64,000 nucleotides of DNA from Nocardia ninae NBRC 108245 (GTDB lineage: Bacteria > Actinomycetota > Actinomycetes > Mycobacteriales > Mycobacteriaceae): positions 62,001 to 126,000 of the forward strand of contig NZ_BJXA01000015.1 in the NCBI RefSeq assembly GCF_007990755.1, read 5' to 3'. The notes beneath the pieces were generated by a model. It saw nothing but the letters and a program-made list of their open reading frames with translations, ran no database searches and was not told the origin of the DNA. This document shows positions 16,046 to 24,603 of the stretch, in pieces (within the stretch, counting starts at the first letter, position 1; every line of letters begins with the position of its first letter). The position numbers were made by a program, and so were the translations under genes.

Positions 16046-17398
16046 TCAGTCCGCGATCCAGGATCCGTGGATACCGCCGGGCACGTGCCGGGGCAGTTCG
16101 ACGGCCGCGACCGGCGGCGCGGTGAAGTCGCGGGCGTCGAGGACGAGCAGCTCCGACGCCTTGCCGGCGCGGTCGCCGACGAGGGTGAGCAGGTAGCCGT
16201 CGTCTTCGCCCGTGGCGTCGGTGGCGGGGACGAAAACGGCTTCACCGGGGATGCGGCCCGCACCGGTCGGGGCCAGCAGGCGTGCGCCGGTGTCGTTGTC
16301 GTACTTGACGATTCCCACACCGCCGTATCCGGAGCCGGGGTAGGCGACCGCGTAGCTGTAGCGGTTGCGGCGACCGACGTAGTCGTCGTTGATGGTCGGG
16401 AATTCGGTGACCAGCGAGTCCATCATTTCCTCGCGTGCCGTGGTCTGCCCGGGTTCGAGGACCCAGCGGTACTGCAGGGCACCGGCGACCGGGTCGGTCG
16501 GGTATCCGGGTACGCCGATCCACCACTTCCACGACGTCTCCCAGCTCGACCGGTCCAGCCGGGGGCCTTCCACGACGACCCGCCCGGCCGCGTCCTCGTA
16601 GGCATTCGAAACATGCAGCATCGCACCGGGTTCCACGTCGAACCAGCGCACCGGACCGGTGCCGGTACGGGGCAGGATGCCCATGCGCGCCTGGTAGGCG
16701 TCGTCCCACCGGTAGGGGATGCCGGAGGTTTCGGCGGGGTTGAAGGTCACCGACAGGTCCAGCCACACCGCGTAGTGCTCGGTGATCGCGAAGTCGTGCA
16801 TCAGCGACGGGCCCGCCCCCTCGACGACCTGCTGGTGGCGGAGGTCGCCGTCGGCGGAGGCGATGTAGTAGATCAGGTGCGGCGCGACCGGGGAGTAGGC
16901 GAAGAAATGCAGTTCACCGGTGACCGGGTCCACCTTCGGGTGTGCGGTCATCGCGGTTTTCAGCTTGCCGCCGAAGTCGTAGGCGCCGACCGTATCCAGC
17001 TCCGGAGTCACCTCGAACGGCAGGTTCGCCTCCTGCAGCGCCAAGATGCGGCCGGCGTGCTCGATGATGTGGGTGCCCGCCACACTGGCGGTCAAATCGA
17101 TGCTGCCGTCCTCGCGGTTATAGGGTGCGCCGTCGAGAGCGGGCGTCTTCACCCACCGGTTGCGATACCACTCGGCCTGACCGTTACGCAGCCGCAGGCC
17201 GTGGAGCATGCCCGCGCCTTTGAACCAATGTGTCGGTGTGTCGCCGGGTTTCGGGTTGTGACCGTTGCGGAAGTAGCGGCCGTTCAGCTCGGTGGGGATG
17301 GTCCCGCGCACCGGCAGGTTGTGCGCGGTCACCTCGTCCGGCACGGGCCGGTAGTGGCCGGTCAGGTAGGGCTTGGCAAGCGTGGTGTCGCTGTTCAT
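16046..17398 (-). CDS. Carotenoid/stilbene cleavage oxygenase (RPE65 family)
   Basis: 450 aa. All four iron-ligand histidines of the family are in place: H153 (TAHPKVDP), H201 (LMHDFAIT), H262 (MLHVSNAYED) and H444 (GGIHGSW). N-terminal blocks GRYFRNGHNPKP and GDTPTHWFKGAGMLHGL are also typical. These non-heme Fe(II) enzymes split a C=C bond with O2 in apocarotenoids or in stilbenes such as lignostilbene and resveratrol. It starts 16 nt after the formylglycine-generating-enzyme stop, with GAGG as ribosome site, making it the last gene of the sulfatase operon. The substrate is unknown; the sulfatase context suggests a phenolic released from a sulfate ester. Confidence 0.9.
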   Translation of the reverse strand: MNSDTTLAKPYLTGHYRPVPDEVTAHNLPVRGTIPTELNGRYFRNGHNPKPGDTPTHWFKGAGMLHGLRLRNGQAEWYRNRWVKTPALDGAPYNREDGSIDLTASVAGTHIIEHAGRILALQEANLPFEVTPELDTVGAYDFGGKLKTAMTAHPKVDPVTGELHFFAYSPVAPHLIYYIASADGDLRHQQVVEGAGPSLMHDFAITEHYAVWLDLSVTFNPAETSGIPYRWDDAYQARMGILPRTGTGPVRWFDVEPGAMLHVSNAYEDAAGRVVVEGPRLDRSSWETSWKWWIGVPGYPTDPVAGALQYRWVLEPGQTTAREEMMDSLVTEFPTINDDYVGRRNRYSYAVAYPGSGYGGVGIVKYDNDTGARLLAPTGAGRIPGEAVFVPATDATGEDDGYLLTLVGDRAGKASELLVLDARDFTAPPVAAVELPRHVPGGIHGSWIAD

Positions 17399-17414
17399 CG
17401 GGTTACCTCGTGAT

Positions 17415-18350
17415 TCAATCGAGTGTCGAAACCTGTTGGGTGAATGAGTGTTTCGAGCCATCGGCGGGTAGTGCTGAGACGGTGCGGAAGCCGGCGTTGC
17501 CCATGGTGGCATCGGGGGTGTTCGAGGATCGGGCGGCTGTGCGGTATCTGGTGCAGTAGCTGTCGTGGCACAGGTACGAGCCGCCGCGCAGTACCCGCGA
17601 CTCCCCGGTGGCGGCGCCTTGCGGATCGCGCACATGCCCTGCTCGGGCATCGTGGCTGTAGGTGTTCGGGGAGAATCGGTCATAGCACCACTCCCAGACG
17701 TTGCCTGCCGTCTGCCAGAGTCCGTACCCGTTGGGCCGGTAGGAGCGCACCGGTGCGGTGGTCAGGAATCCGTCCTCCCGGGTATTGACGGTCGGGAAGG
17801 TGCCCTGCCAGATGTTGGCCCGCCACTGGCCGCCTGCACCCGGGGCGCCGTCACCCCACGGATAGCGGGCTCCAGACAGGCCACCACGCGCGGCGAATTC
17901 CCATTGCGCTTCGGTCGGGAGACGCCGACCTGCCCAGTCGCAGTAGGCGGTGGCGTCGTGCCAGGAAACCTGTACGACCGGGTGGTCGGCGCGGTCGTCG
18001 ATGCTGGAATGCCGTCCTTCGGGATGCCGCCAGCTTGCCCCCTTCACCCCCACCCACCAGGGGCTCTGTGGAGCGCGTCCGACGAGGTCGTGCTCGTCGG
18101 CGGCCAGCACGAGGTGGAATACGGCGGTGAACCCGAGCTTTTCCGCCTCGGTTTCGTATCCGGTCTGCTCGACGAACGCCGCGAAGGCGGCATTGGTGAC
18201 GGTGGTCGCGTCGATGGTGAACGGCGACAGTTCCACCGCGTGCACCGGCGTCTCCCCGTCGGCGTGAAATCCGTTGCGGTGCGGATCGCCCATCGCGAAT
18301 GTCCCGCCGCGCAGGTGTGCCTGTTCGATCGGGTGGCGATCGGAGCTCAT
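17415..18350 (-). CDS. Formylglycine-generating enzyme (sulfatase activator)
   Basis: 311 aa. The whole FGE-sulfatase domain is present: GGTFAMGDP near 15-23, the HPVVQVSWHDATAYCDWAGRRLPTEAQWEFAARGG block near 123-157, and the active-site segment RGGSYLCHDSYC with Cys261 and Cys266. This is the C-x4-C pair that oxidises the sulfatase cysteine to formylglycine using Cu and O2. SSNTPD.....GFR follows as in true FGEs. Its ATG overlaps the MFS stop (ATGA). With a CxPxR sulfatase two genes upstream, it is clearly a dedicated maturation enzyme, not merely an FGE-fold protein. Confidence 0.95.
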   Translation of the reverse strand: MSSDRHPIEQAHLRGGTFAMGDPHRNGFHADGETPVHAVELSPFTIDATTVTNAAFAAFVEQTGYETEAEKLGFTAVFHLVLAADEHDLVGRAPQSPWWVGVKGASWRHPEGRHSSIDDRADHPVVQVSWHDATAYCDWAGRRLPTEAQWEFAARGGLSGARYPWGDGAPGAGGQWRANIWQGTFPTVNTREDGFLTTAPVRSYRPNGYGLWQTAGNVWEWCYDRFSPNTYSHDARAGHVRDPQGAATGESRVLRGGSYLCHDSYCTRYRTAARSSNTPDATMGNAGFRTVSALPADGSKHSFTQQVSTLD

Positions 18351-19675
18351 CGAATTCGCTCGGCTAGGCAGGTGCGTTGCCGTTCGACGTCGCGGGGATA
18401 GGTGCGATAAAGAATGGTGCAGAAGGCGGCGTTGGCGAGCATGAGTATGCCGGGGATCCAGAGCATGACGCCGCGCAGGCCGATCACGTCGGTGAGCAGT
18501 CCGGCGGCGAGGTTGAACAGCGCGTAGGCGAGGGCTTCGAACACCGAGAGCAGCAGTGCGAAGGCGGCGCCACGCATTTCGGGCGGTACTACGGCGGCGA
18601 CGATGGGCCGGTTCACTCCGGGGTTGAGACCTTGCATGAATCCCAGCACCGCCCAGAAGCCGGCGAAGATCTCGATGCCGCCCCAGTCGTGCTGGGTGCC
18701 GAGGATGGCGACGACGCCGAAACCGAGTTGGGCGAACTGCAGGATGATGATGCGTCCGGTCTGCGGGAATCGGGTCTGGAGGAAGTCGGTGGCCAGACTG
18801 CCGCCGAAGGTGCCCAACAGGTAGCCGATGCCGAACGGCAGGGTGACGATCGAGGCGACCGCGGTGGTGAAGCCGTAGGTGTGTACGAGGAAGATGATGC
18901 CGAAGCTCATGATCAGCAGATGGCCGGAGATGAGTCGCTGGATCAGCATGAGTACGAACGTGGGGATCCGGAGCATCTGTTGCACTGCGGCCCAAGTGAT
19001 CCGGTCGTTCTCGGCATGCTGCGGCCGGGCGGTTTCGCTGGCTCCGACGCCAGGGTCGGTGAAGAACACGGCCAGCAGGACGGCGGTGAGCACGGTGATG
19101 GCACCCCAGGCGAAGAATCCGTACCGCCAGCCGTCTGGCACGCGGGACAACTGCCCGATGAGCGGTCCGAGTACCGAGCCGAGCAGCGAGATCGCGCCCC
19201 AGGTGTAGCCGTTGGCGCGTCCGCGGGCTGTGTCGTCGAACAGGTCGGCGGTGATTTCGCTGGCGATCGGCAGTGCCGCGGCGATGAACACGGCCGATAG
19301 TCCGTAGAGGATGATGAGCTGGACGTAGTTCTGTGCGAGTCCGGTTGCGGCGGTGGCGATTCCGGTGCAGCCGGTGGCAACGGCGAAGGTGATCTTGCGG
19401 TTCGTCCGGTGCGCCACCCACGCCCATAGTGGCCCGAAGACGATGCTGATGAACTTCGCGAGGGAGGTCAGGTAGCCGACCGCGGCCGCGGGCGCCGCGA
19501 GCGCTTGGACGATGACCGGGGCGAGCGTGCTGAGCACGCTGGATTCGTTGTTGTCGGCCCACAGCGGAGCGACGACGAGGGTGAGTTTGCGCCAGCGGCC
19601 GGGAATGATCACCGGCGTGGCATCGGTGAGTGCCGGGGGCACCGGCACGACTTTGTCTATCAAGGCAGGTCTCAC
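18347..19675 (-). CDS. MFS transporter, probable importer of the sulfatase substrate
   Basis: 442 aa from GTG 19675, whose GTGA overlaps the sulfatase stop. About 12 hydrophobic helices with a central charged loop near residues 225-245 (SETARPQHAENDR) give a 6+6 MFS layout. WVAHRTNRKITFAV near 86-99 corresponds to the loop 2-3 motif A. It differs from the DHA2 exporter at 14514. Its position between sulfatase and FGE, with 4-nt overlaps on both sides, argues for transport of the sulfated substrate or a product. Direction of transport is inference. Confidence 0.85.
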   Translation of the reverse strand: MRPALIDKVVPVPPALTDATPVIIPGRWRKLTLVVAPLWADNNESSVLSTLAPVIVQALAAPAAAVGYLTSLAKFISIVFGPLWAWVAHRTNRKITFAVATGCTGIATAATGLAQNYVQLIILYGLSAVFIAAALPIASEITADLFDDTARGRANGYTWGAISLLGSVLGPLIGQLSRVPDGWRYGFFAWGAITVLTAVLLAVFFTDPGVGASETARPQHAENDRITWAAVQQMLRIPTFVLMLIQRLISGHLLIMSFGIIFLVHTYGFTTAVASIVTLPFGIGYLLGTFGGSLATDFLQTRFPQTGRIIILQFAQLGFGVVAILGTQHDWGGIEIFAGFWAVLGFMQGLNPGVNRPIVAAVVPPEMRGAAFALLLSVFEALAYALFNLAAGLLTDVIGLRGVMLWIPGILMLANAAFCTILYRTYPRDVERQRTCLAERIR

Positions 19676-21468
19676 TGAGGGTGGCGGGAGATCGGGCGGC
19701 TCTCGGCCAGTGCCCGATCGAGGCTGTACAGGGTTCGCCTGGTCAGAACCGGGCTGAAGGGGGCCAATTCGAGGAGGGTGGCCGAGGCGGTCTGCTCGGC
19801 TATGCGGGCGATCGCGGGCCCGAGCGCCGCCTCGACGACCGTGCGGGTATCGGCCGTGGCGAGCAGCTCGGTGATCGGCGTGTTCACCCCGGGCCGCCCG
19901 GTCGGGAAGTCTTCCGGAACCGGGAGCGGCTCGACAGCTTCCTGATAGATCGGCAGTTGGGTTCTGGCCAGCAGGTGCCGGCCGGCTGCCTTTCCTGCCA
20001 GCGGCAGGCCGAGGCGGAGGAACTGGGAGTCCGGCGCGTCGTTGGCACGCATGAGGTCGAGCAGCAGGTCGATCATCCGCAGTTCGAGGTCGTCGTCGAC
20101 GATCGGGTTCTCCTGGTGGGGGTCGCTGTCCAGGTCGAACAGAACCGTGCCGAAGGCGAACGGGTCACCGACGGCAAAGCCGGGTACGCGCAGCACGGGG
20201 ACGTTCTTGGTGAACGACAGGGGGCCGACCAGCTGCGCGGTCTCCAGTTCGCCTGGGGTGAAACGGGTGGCCATGTGCGTGGGCATCAGGGTGTGCTCGA
20301 ATAGCGGCGCATTGCCTGGCGCGGCGGGGGCTCGCAGGTACACGTACCGCCCGTCGGTGACGTTGACGTGCCCGCCGAAGACTCCGAACAGCGCGCCGAC
20401 CCGGTGCCTGTCCGGTGCTGGATCGCGCAGCAGCGGCAGCAGGGACCGTCCCTGCATATCCGCGGTGGGCTGGAGGCCGAAGAAATCCAGCAGGGTGGGG
20501 CCGAAGTCGATGGTCTGAACCAGTTCTCGGCAGGTGCCTGCTTTCGTCCGGGCTATCGGATCCCACAGGAACAGCGGCGTGTGGATGTTTTCGTCGTACC
20601 AGGGCTGCACGTTCTTGCCCCACCAGCCGTGCTCGCCGAGCAGGAACCCGTGGTCGGTGCACACGATCAGCAACGTGTCGTCCCACAGGCCCAGCTCGTC
20701 GAAGACATCCAGGACGCGACCGAGCGACGCGTCGCACATGGTCAGCAGCGCGGCGTACTCGGCGCGCGTACGGTGCACGGTTTCCGAATCTTCTTCCACC
20801 CGTTTGTAGTCGGGCCACGCCGGAGACTCGCTCGTCGCGTCCAGTGCGGGATAGTGACGGTGGTAGTCGCGGTGGGAGAAGAACGGTTCGTGCGGGTCGA
20901 AGCACTCGATCTGCACGAACCACGCGTCCTCGGCGTGATTGGTCCTGATGAACTCGAGGCCGGCGTTCACGGTCCGGATCTGTGGATGATCGGCCTCTCG
21001 GGTCAGGTGCTGCCGGTTCACCAGATCTTGCCGCCACAGCTGGTGGCGCACCCGGCGCGGGCTCTGTGGCTGCGGCGGATCGGCGACCTGCCCCTTCCAC
21101 GCGTCGCCCTCCTGACCGCGGAAGAACTCGAAGGTACGGAATCGGCTGTGGTACGTCGCTCCGCCGTCCTCCCAGTAGTGCGGATGGTCGGTGACCAGGT
21201 GCGGATATATCCCCGCCGCGGACAACATTTCCGGCACCGAATCGTCGAAAGGCTCCAAGGGGCCCCAGGAACGGTGCAGGAAGTTGTAGCGGCCGGTGTG
21301 CATCTCGCGGCGGGCGGGCATGCACGGCATCGAGCCGCCGTAGCAGTTGTCGAACCGCACAGTGTGCGCGGCGAGCCGGATGAAGTTCGGCGCGTGCACC
21401 CACTCGGCGCCGTACGGTGGCAGTAACCGGCGGTTGAGACTGTCGAACAACATCAAGACCGCGCGCAT
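19672..21468 (-). CDS. Type I (formylglycine-dependent) sulfatase
   Basis: 598 aa. The activation motif C49-M-P-A-R53 (SMPCMPARRE) is the CxPxR target of the formylglycine-generating enzyme; HTGRYNF follows as in the family. Metal and phosphate-site blocks include LMLFDSLNR at the start and VCTDHGFLLGEHGWWGKN near 290-307. No signal peptide is present, so it acts in the cytoplasm on an imported substrate. Its ATG shares a base with the PadR stop (TGATG) and its stop overlaps the MFS GTG. It hydrolyses sulfate esters; the organic moiety is unknown. The C-terminal 120 residues are less typical. Confidence 0.92.
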   Translation of the reverse strand: MRAVLMLFDSLNRRLLPPYGAEWVHAPNFIRLAAHTVRFDNCYGGSMPCMPARREMHTGRYNFLHRSWGPLEPFDDSVPEMLSAAGIYPHLVTDHPHYWEDGGATYHSRFRTFEFFRGQEGDAWKGQVADPPQPQSPRRVRHQLWRQDLVNRQHLTREADHPQIRTVNAGLEFIRTNHAEDAWFVQIECFDPHEPFFSHRDYHRHYPALDATSESPAWPDYKRVEEDSETVHRTRAEYAALLTMCDASLGRVLDVFDELGLWDDTLLIVCTDHGFLLGEHGWWGKNVQPWYDENIHTPLFLWDPIARTKAGTCRELVQTIDFGPTLLDFFGLQPTADMQGRSLLPLLRDPAPDRHRVGALFGVFGGHVNVTDGRYVYLRAPAAPGNAPLFEHTLMPTHMATRFTPGELETAQLVGPLSFTKNVPVLRVPGFAVGDPFAFGTVLFDLDSDPHQENPIVDDDLELRMIDLLLDLMRANDAPDSQFLRLGLPLAGKAAGRHLLARTQLPIYQEAVEPLPVPEDFPTGRPGVNTPITELLATADTRTVVEAALGPAIARIAEQTASATLLELAPFSPVLTRRTLYSLDRALAESRPISRHPQ

Positions 21469-22073
21469 CAGCTGCCCGCCTTGCGACGCCCAGCCGGCCC
21501 GGGCTCGACGGTGGCCGTGCGGGCCTCCAATGTCTCCAGCAACTCCTCGAGCCACGCGATCCAGCCGTCGATCTGCCGCTCGCCCTGGCGCCGGATCTGT
21601 TGTGCGATGAAATCCAAGGCCTCCGCATCGATTTCGGCGCGATCGTCGTCGGTCTCGGTGTCGTACGGGCGGTTTCGGTTGAGTCGCACCTGTTCGCGCC
21701 GCGCCGTCAGTTCTTCCCGCACGAGATCGAGCGTGCCGGGCTCGCCGAGCATCATGCTCACGCGGAGCCGGAACGCGAACTCCGGATCCTGGAACCGGCG
21801 CGGCGGCAGGTACGAGGAGCGCACCCAGCGCCGCAGCCGCGCCATCCCAGCCGCGGTGACGGTGTAGATCTTCGCGTCCGGCCCGCCGTCGCGGGGATCG
21901 GTCCGCCACACCACGGAGCCCTCGACCTGCATGCGGTTCAGCTCGCGGTAGATCTGGCTGGCATGGCGGTCCAGGCCGACGAACTTGCCTTCGACATAGC
22001 ACCACCGCTTGATGTCGTAGCCGCTCATCGCGCGGGCCGCCAGCAGCCCTAGCAGAGGGTATTCGAGCTTCAT
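21468..22073 (-). CDS. PadR-family transcriptional regulator
   Basis: 201 aa. The winged helix is characteristic: LEYPLLGLLAARAMSGYDIKRW near 3-24, then ASQIYRELNRMQVEGSVVWR near 38-57 and KIYTVTAAGMARLRRWV. A C-terminal helical dimerisation domain follows (residues 90-190). It is the first gene of the sulfatase operon and overlaps the sulfatase start. Two direct copies of a TGCAAAAGCA-containing element just upstream are a probable operator, so autoregulation and control of the whole operon are likely. PadR proteins are often relieved by phenolic compounds, which suits the proposed pathway. Confidence 0.9.
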   Translation of the reverse strand: MKLEYPLLGLLAARAMSGYDIKRWCYVEGKFVGLDRHASQIYRELNRMQVEGSVVWRTDPRDGGPDAKIYTVTAAGMARLRRWVRSSYLPPRRFQDPEFAFRLRVSMMLGEPGTLDLVREELTARREQVRLNRNRPYDTETDDDRAEIDAEALDFIAQQIRRQGERQIDGWIAWLEELLETLEARTATVEPGPAGRRKAGS

Positions 22074-22089
22074 CGGGCCCTTCCTGAGG

Positions 22090-22118
22090 TAGGTGCAAAA
22101 GCACTAGGTGCAAAAGCA
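22090..22118. promoter_or_regulatory. Tandem PadR operator candidate
   Basis: TAGGTGCAAAAGCA occurs at 22090-22103 and again at 22105-22118, spaced 15 bp. Each contains the small dyad TGC-AAAA-GCA. It lies 17-45 nt upstream of the PadR start codon. Confidence 0.7.
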
Positions 22119-22202
22119 TATAGCTTGAGCGCCGTTTCGTCGGCTATTCGGTGCGAAATCCTTTACCGCCCAAAGCATCAGCCATACTCGAGCCCTGGTT
22201 TG

Positions 22203-23381
22203 TCACCTCGCCGCGAAGGCGGTTTCGGGAGTCCAGGACAGTGCGTTGTCCATCGCGCTGAGGTACATCGAACGCGGCGTCAGCCACACGAGGCCGTTGC
22301 GGAACGCGACCTTCAGCGGATTGCGCCACTGCGCAATCCGTCCTGACGAGGCCGCGACCCGCGCCAGTTCCTGGGTCCGCGGACGCCGCGCCAGGTCGTA
22401 GTCGCCTGCCAGGGATTCCGCGGTCGACGCTTTCGCGGCGAGCCCACCCAATGTCGCGGCGTCCTCCAGTGCCTGTGCCGCTCCCTGCCCGAGATCGGGT
22501 GTGCTCGCGTGCGCGGCGTCACCGAGCAGGACCACCCGGCCGCGGGTATAGGTGGGCAGCGCTGTCTCCAGGGAATAGATGTCGTGGCGTAGTAGTGATT
22601 TCGGCGGGGTGGCGGCGAGCAGCCGCGGGATCGGGTCGTGCCAGTCGCGGAAACGTCGCGCGACCGCCTCGATGCTGTCGTGCGGGTGGGAGTTCGGCGG
22701 GGCCGGCAGCGTCGCGTACCAGTACACCCGCCCATCGGTCAGCGGCATAATGCCGAACCGCTTGCCCCGCCCCCAGCTTTCGATCAACGAGCGGCCCACC
22801 TCGATGTCGGCGGCGGCCTCGGCTGGTACCACGCCGCGCCAGGTGAGGTACCCGGCGTAGATCGGCCTCGGGTGCCCGGGGAACAGTTGCGCTCTTGTCG
22901 GACTGTCGAGGCCGTCCGCGGCGACGACGAGGTCCGCTCTGAGAGTTGCGGATTCGCCGGATGGACGCTGGAACGTCACGGTGCCCGTTTCGGGATCGAC
23001 ACCGGTCACCCGGTGGCCGGTTTGCAGGTGGGTGTGCACCAGCGCCCCGATAAGCATGGCGTGTGCGTCGGCCCGGTGCAGCATGTACCCGGAGACGCCG
23101 AACCGGCGCCGGACCTCGGTGACGTCCCCCTGCAACAGCCACCGTCCGGATGCGGTCCGAATTCCCGTGGCGCCCTGCGCGGTATCCAACTCCCGGAGCC
23201 GGTCCGCAAGTCCCAGCCAGTTCAGCGCGCGCACCGCGTTGGGTGCCAGCATCAGTCCCGCGCCGACCGGCCGGAACTCCTGCGCGCGTTCCAGCACCGT
23301 CACCTTCCAGCCGGCGCGCTCCAGGCCGAGCGCCGCGCTCAACCCGCCGATTCCGCCACCGACCACCACTGCCGTGCTCAT
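22203..23381 (-). CDS. FAD-dependent aromatic hydroxylase/monooxygenase
   Basis: 392 aa. GxGxxG at the N-terminus (VVGGGIGGLSAALGLERAGWKVTVLER), the DG motif (VVAADGLDSPTR near 152) and GDAAH (RVVLLGDAAHASTPDLGQGAAQALEDA near 278-304) define the PHBH/salicylate-hydroxylase-like family. These enzymes use NAD(P)H and O2 to hydroxylate aromatic or polycyclic compounds. It starts 2 nt after the DUF6790-like gene, hence an operon. It is 129 bp upstream of, and in the same direction as, the PadR-sulfatase operon, so it may act in the same pathway. Confidence 0.88.
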   Translation of the reverse strand: MSTAVVVGGGIGGLSAALGLERAGWKVTVLERAQEFRPVGAGLMLAPNAVRALNWLGLADRLRELDTAQGATGIRTASGRWLLQGDVTEVRRRFGVSGYMLHRADAHAMLIGALVHTHLQTGHRVTGVDPETGTVTFQRPSGESATLRADLVVAADGLDSPTRAQLFPGHPRPIYAGYLTWRGVVPAEAAADIEVGRSLIESWGRGKRFGIMPLTDGRVYWYATLPAPPNSHPHDSIEAVARRFRDWHDPIPRLLAATPPKSLLRHDIYSLETALPTYTRGRVVLLGDAAHASTPDLGQGAAQALEDAATLGGLAAKASTAESLAGDYDLARRPRTQELARVAASSGRIAQWRNPLKVAFRNGLVWLTPRSMYLSAMDNALSWTPETAFAAR

Positions 23382-23383
23382 GC

Positions 23384-23950
23384 CTACCTGCTCCCGGTCT
23401 CGCGCGAGGAAACACCCGCGCCGCTAGACAACAGGGCCGCAGTCACGGGCTGCTCGGTAGCGGACAGTCGGTGTGAGTAGCGGGCGAGGACGATCATGAC
23501 CGCGGGGAGGAGCAGGTCGTAGACCAGTACTCCGCCGGTGTTGCCGGGAGCGTGGTCGCCGTTGGCGAACCACTGGTAGAGGTGGCCGATCGCCGCGCCC
23601 CACAGGAACATTCCGGCGCCGAGGCCGATGGTGATGCGCTCGCGGGCAGTGGCCGAGGCGGCGCGGAATCCCATGACGGCGAGTCCGAGGTTGGCGAAGG
23701 CGATCTCGAATTGGAACGGGCTCTGGTTGAAGCCGATTGCGGTGGCCATCGCGTCCGGGACGGTCAGGAAGGCGATCGTCATCCACAGGCTGCCGCAGCC
23801 GAGTGCGGCCACGGCCCACCATCGCTGCCAGGTTTCCAGGGCGGCGGCACGGGAGGGGCTGTGCCGGGTTCGGATCAGTGCGCCGACCACCGCGATCACT
23901 ATCCAGATCAGGGGGAAGGCCGACTGGGCGAGGTAGGACATCTCGTTCAT
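23384..23950 (-). CDS. Membrane protein, DUF6790-like
   Basis: 188 aa with four to five membrane helices: FPLIWIVIAVVGALI, WWAVAALGCGSLWMTIAFLTV, FEIAFANLGLAVMGF, ITIGLGAGMFLWGAAIGHLYQ and GVLVYDLLLPAVMIVLARY. The GFNQSPFQFEIAFANLGLAVMG block is the part I associate with DUF6790 proteins of unknown function. It is the first gene of a two-gene operon with the FAD monooxygenase. A perfect 16-bp palindrome directly upstream suggests repressor control. Confidence 0.65.
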   Translation of the reverse strand: MNEMSYLAQSAFPLIWIVIAVVGALIRTRHSPSRAAALETWQRWWAVAALGCGSLWMTIAFLTVPDAMATAIGFNQSPFQFEIAFANLGLAVMGFRAASATARERITIGLGAGMFLWGAAIGHLYQWFANGDHAPGNTGGVLVYDLLLPAVMIVLARYSHRLSATEQPVTAALLSSGAGVSSRETGSR

Positions 23951-23966
23951 AAAGTTGAGTGTTGCA

Positions 23967-23982
23967 TGGTTAATATTAACCA
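23967..23982. promoter_or_regulatory. Perfect palindrome (operator) before the DUF6790-monooxygenase operon
   Basis: TGGTTAATATTAACCA, perfect over 16 bp, immediately downstream of a -35-like TTGACT (minus strand, 23987-23982). It is AT-rich in a GC-rich setting. No regulator gene lies next to it, so the binding protein is unknown. Confidence 0.65.
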
Positions 23983-24158
23983 GTCAAGACTCGGGGTTAT
24001 CGGTTACGGGGTGTCGGACCGGGCTATCGGCGTGGCTCGAGGAGTTTGGCCAGCGTGGCAGTGTCGCGTAGGTAGCGTTCGTACGGGTTCTTGCGTGCGC
24101 TCAGCTCAACGGAAATGGTGGCTGGGCAGCGCCCCTTCGACGCTGCTGTCATCGACCG

Positions 24159-24542
24159 GTGAATCCACCTGTGTCGCTGTCCCGTCCGGCACCACGATCA
24201 TCCCAACGGTCGAGTTGGATGGCGTATGTTGCTCTCGGTCTCGCATGCATCGCGGGGGCAGCGGCCTTCGCAACGCGTCGCTTTCCCTGCCCATGGGACC
24301 CGCGCATGGAAACCCTCGCAGGGCTGCTGATCTGGTTGGCGCTGCCCGTGATCCCGGCCTGCATAGCGCTCGTGCTCGGCAGTAAGGGAAAGGTTCGTAC
24401 CGGGCGCACGGAAAGCAGATCCTGGCCCGCATTCGCCGCACGCTTCATCGCGGGTGTTGTCCTATTCATCTCCCTTTTCTCAGTAGCCGTTCTGTGGCTT
24501 TTTTTCCTAGGGATGCGGGACTTTTCGACTTTCGGGGACTGA
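24159..24542 (+). CDS. Small hypothetical membrane protein
   Basis: 127 aa from GTG 24159. Three hydrophobic segments: WMAYVALGLACIAGAAAFA near 20-38, LAGLLIWLALPVIPACIALVLG near 53-74 and FIAGVVLFISLFSVAVLWLFFLG near 96-118, with basic loops between. I recognise no family. No strong ribosome site precedes the start. It is divergent from the operon at 23384-23950. Confidence 0.5.
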   Translation: MNPPVSLSRPAPRSSQRSSWMAYVALGLACIAGAAAFATRRFPCPWDPRMETLAGLLIWLALPVIPACIALVLGSKGKVRTGRTESRSWPAFAARFIAGVVLFISLFSVAVLWLFFLGMRDFSTFGD

Positions 24543-24603
24543 CCGTCATGTCGTAGAGCCGCTCGCAGGCCACTGGGGTAGGGGGTCGCCAGCGCTGAGT
24601 CGT

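Noticed and set aside
14362-16320. A 652-codon open frame antisense-shifted over the MFS gene at 14514
   Set aside because: Composition is low-complexity Arg/Pro/Thr, and the MFS frame has clear membrane helices and motifs.
17415-19562. A 715-codon open frame joining the FGE gene with upstream sequence
   Set aside because: The first 400 codons are an Arg/His-rich shadow of the MFS gene. The FGE begins at ATG 18350, which overlaps the MFS stop.
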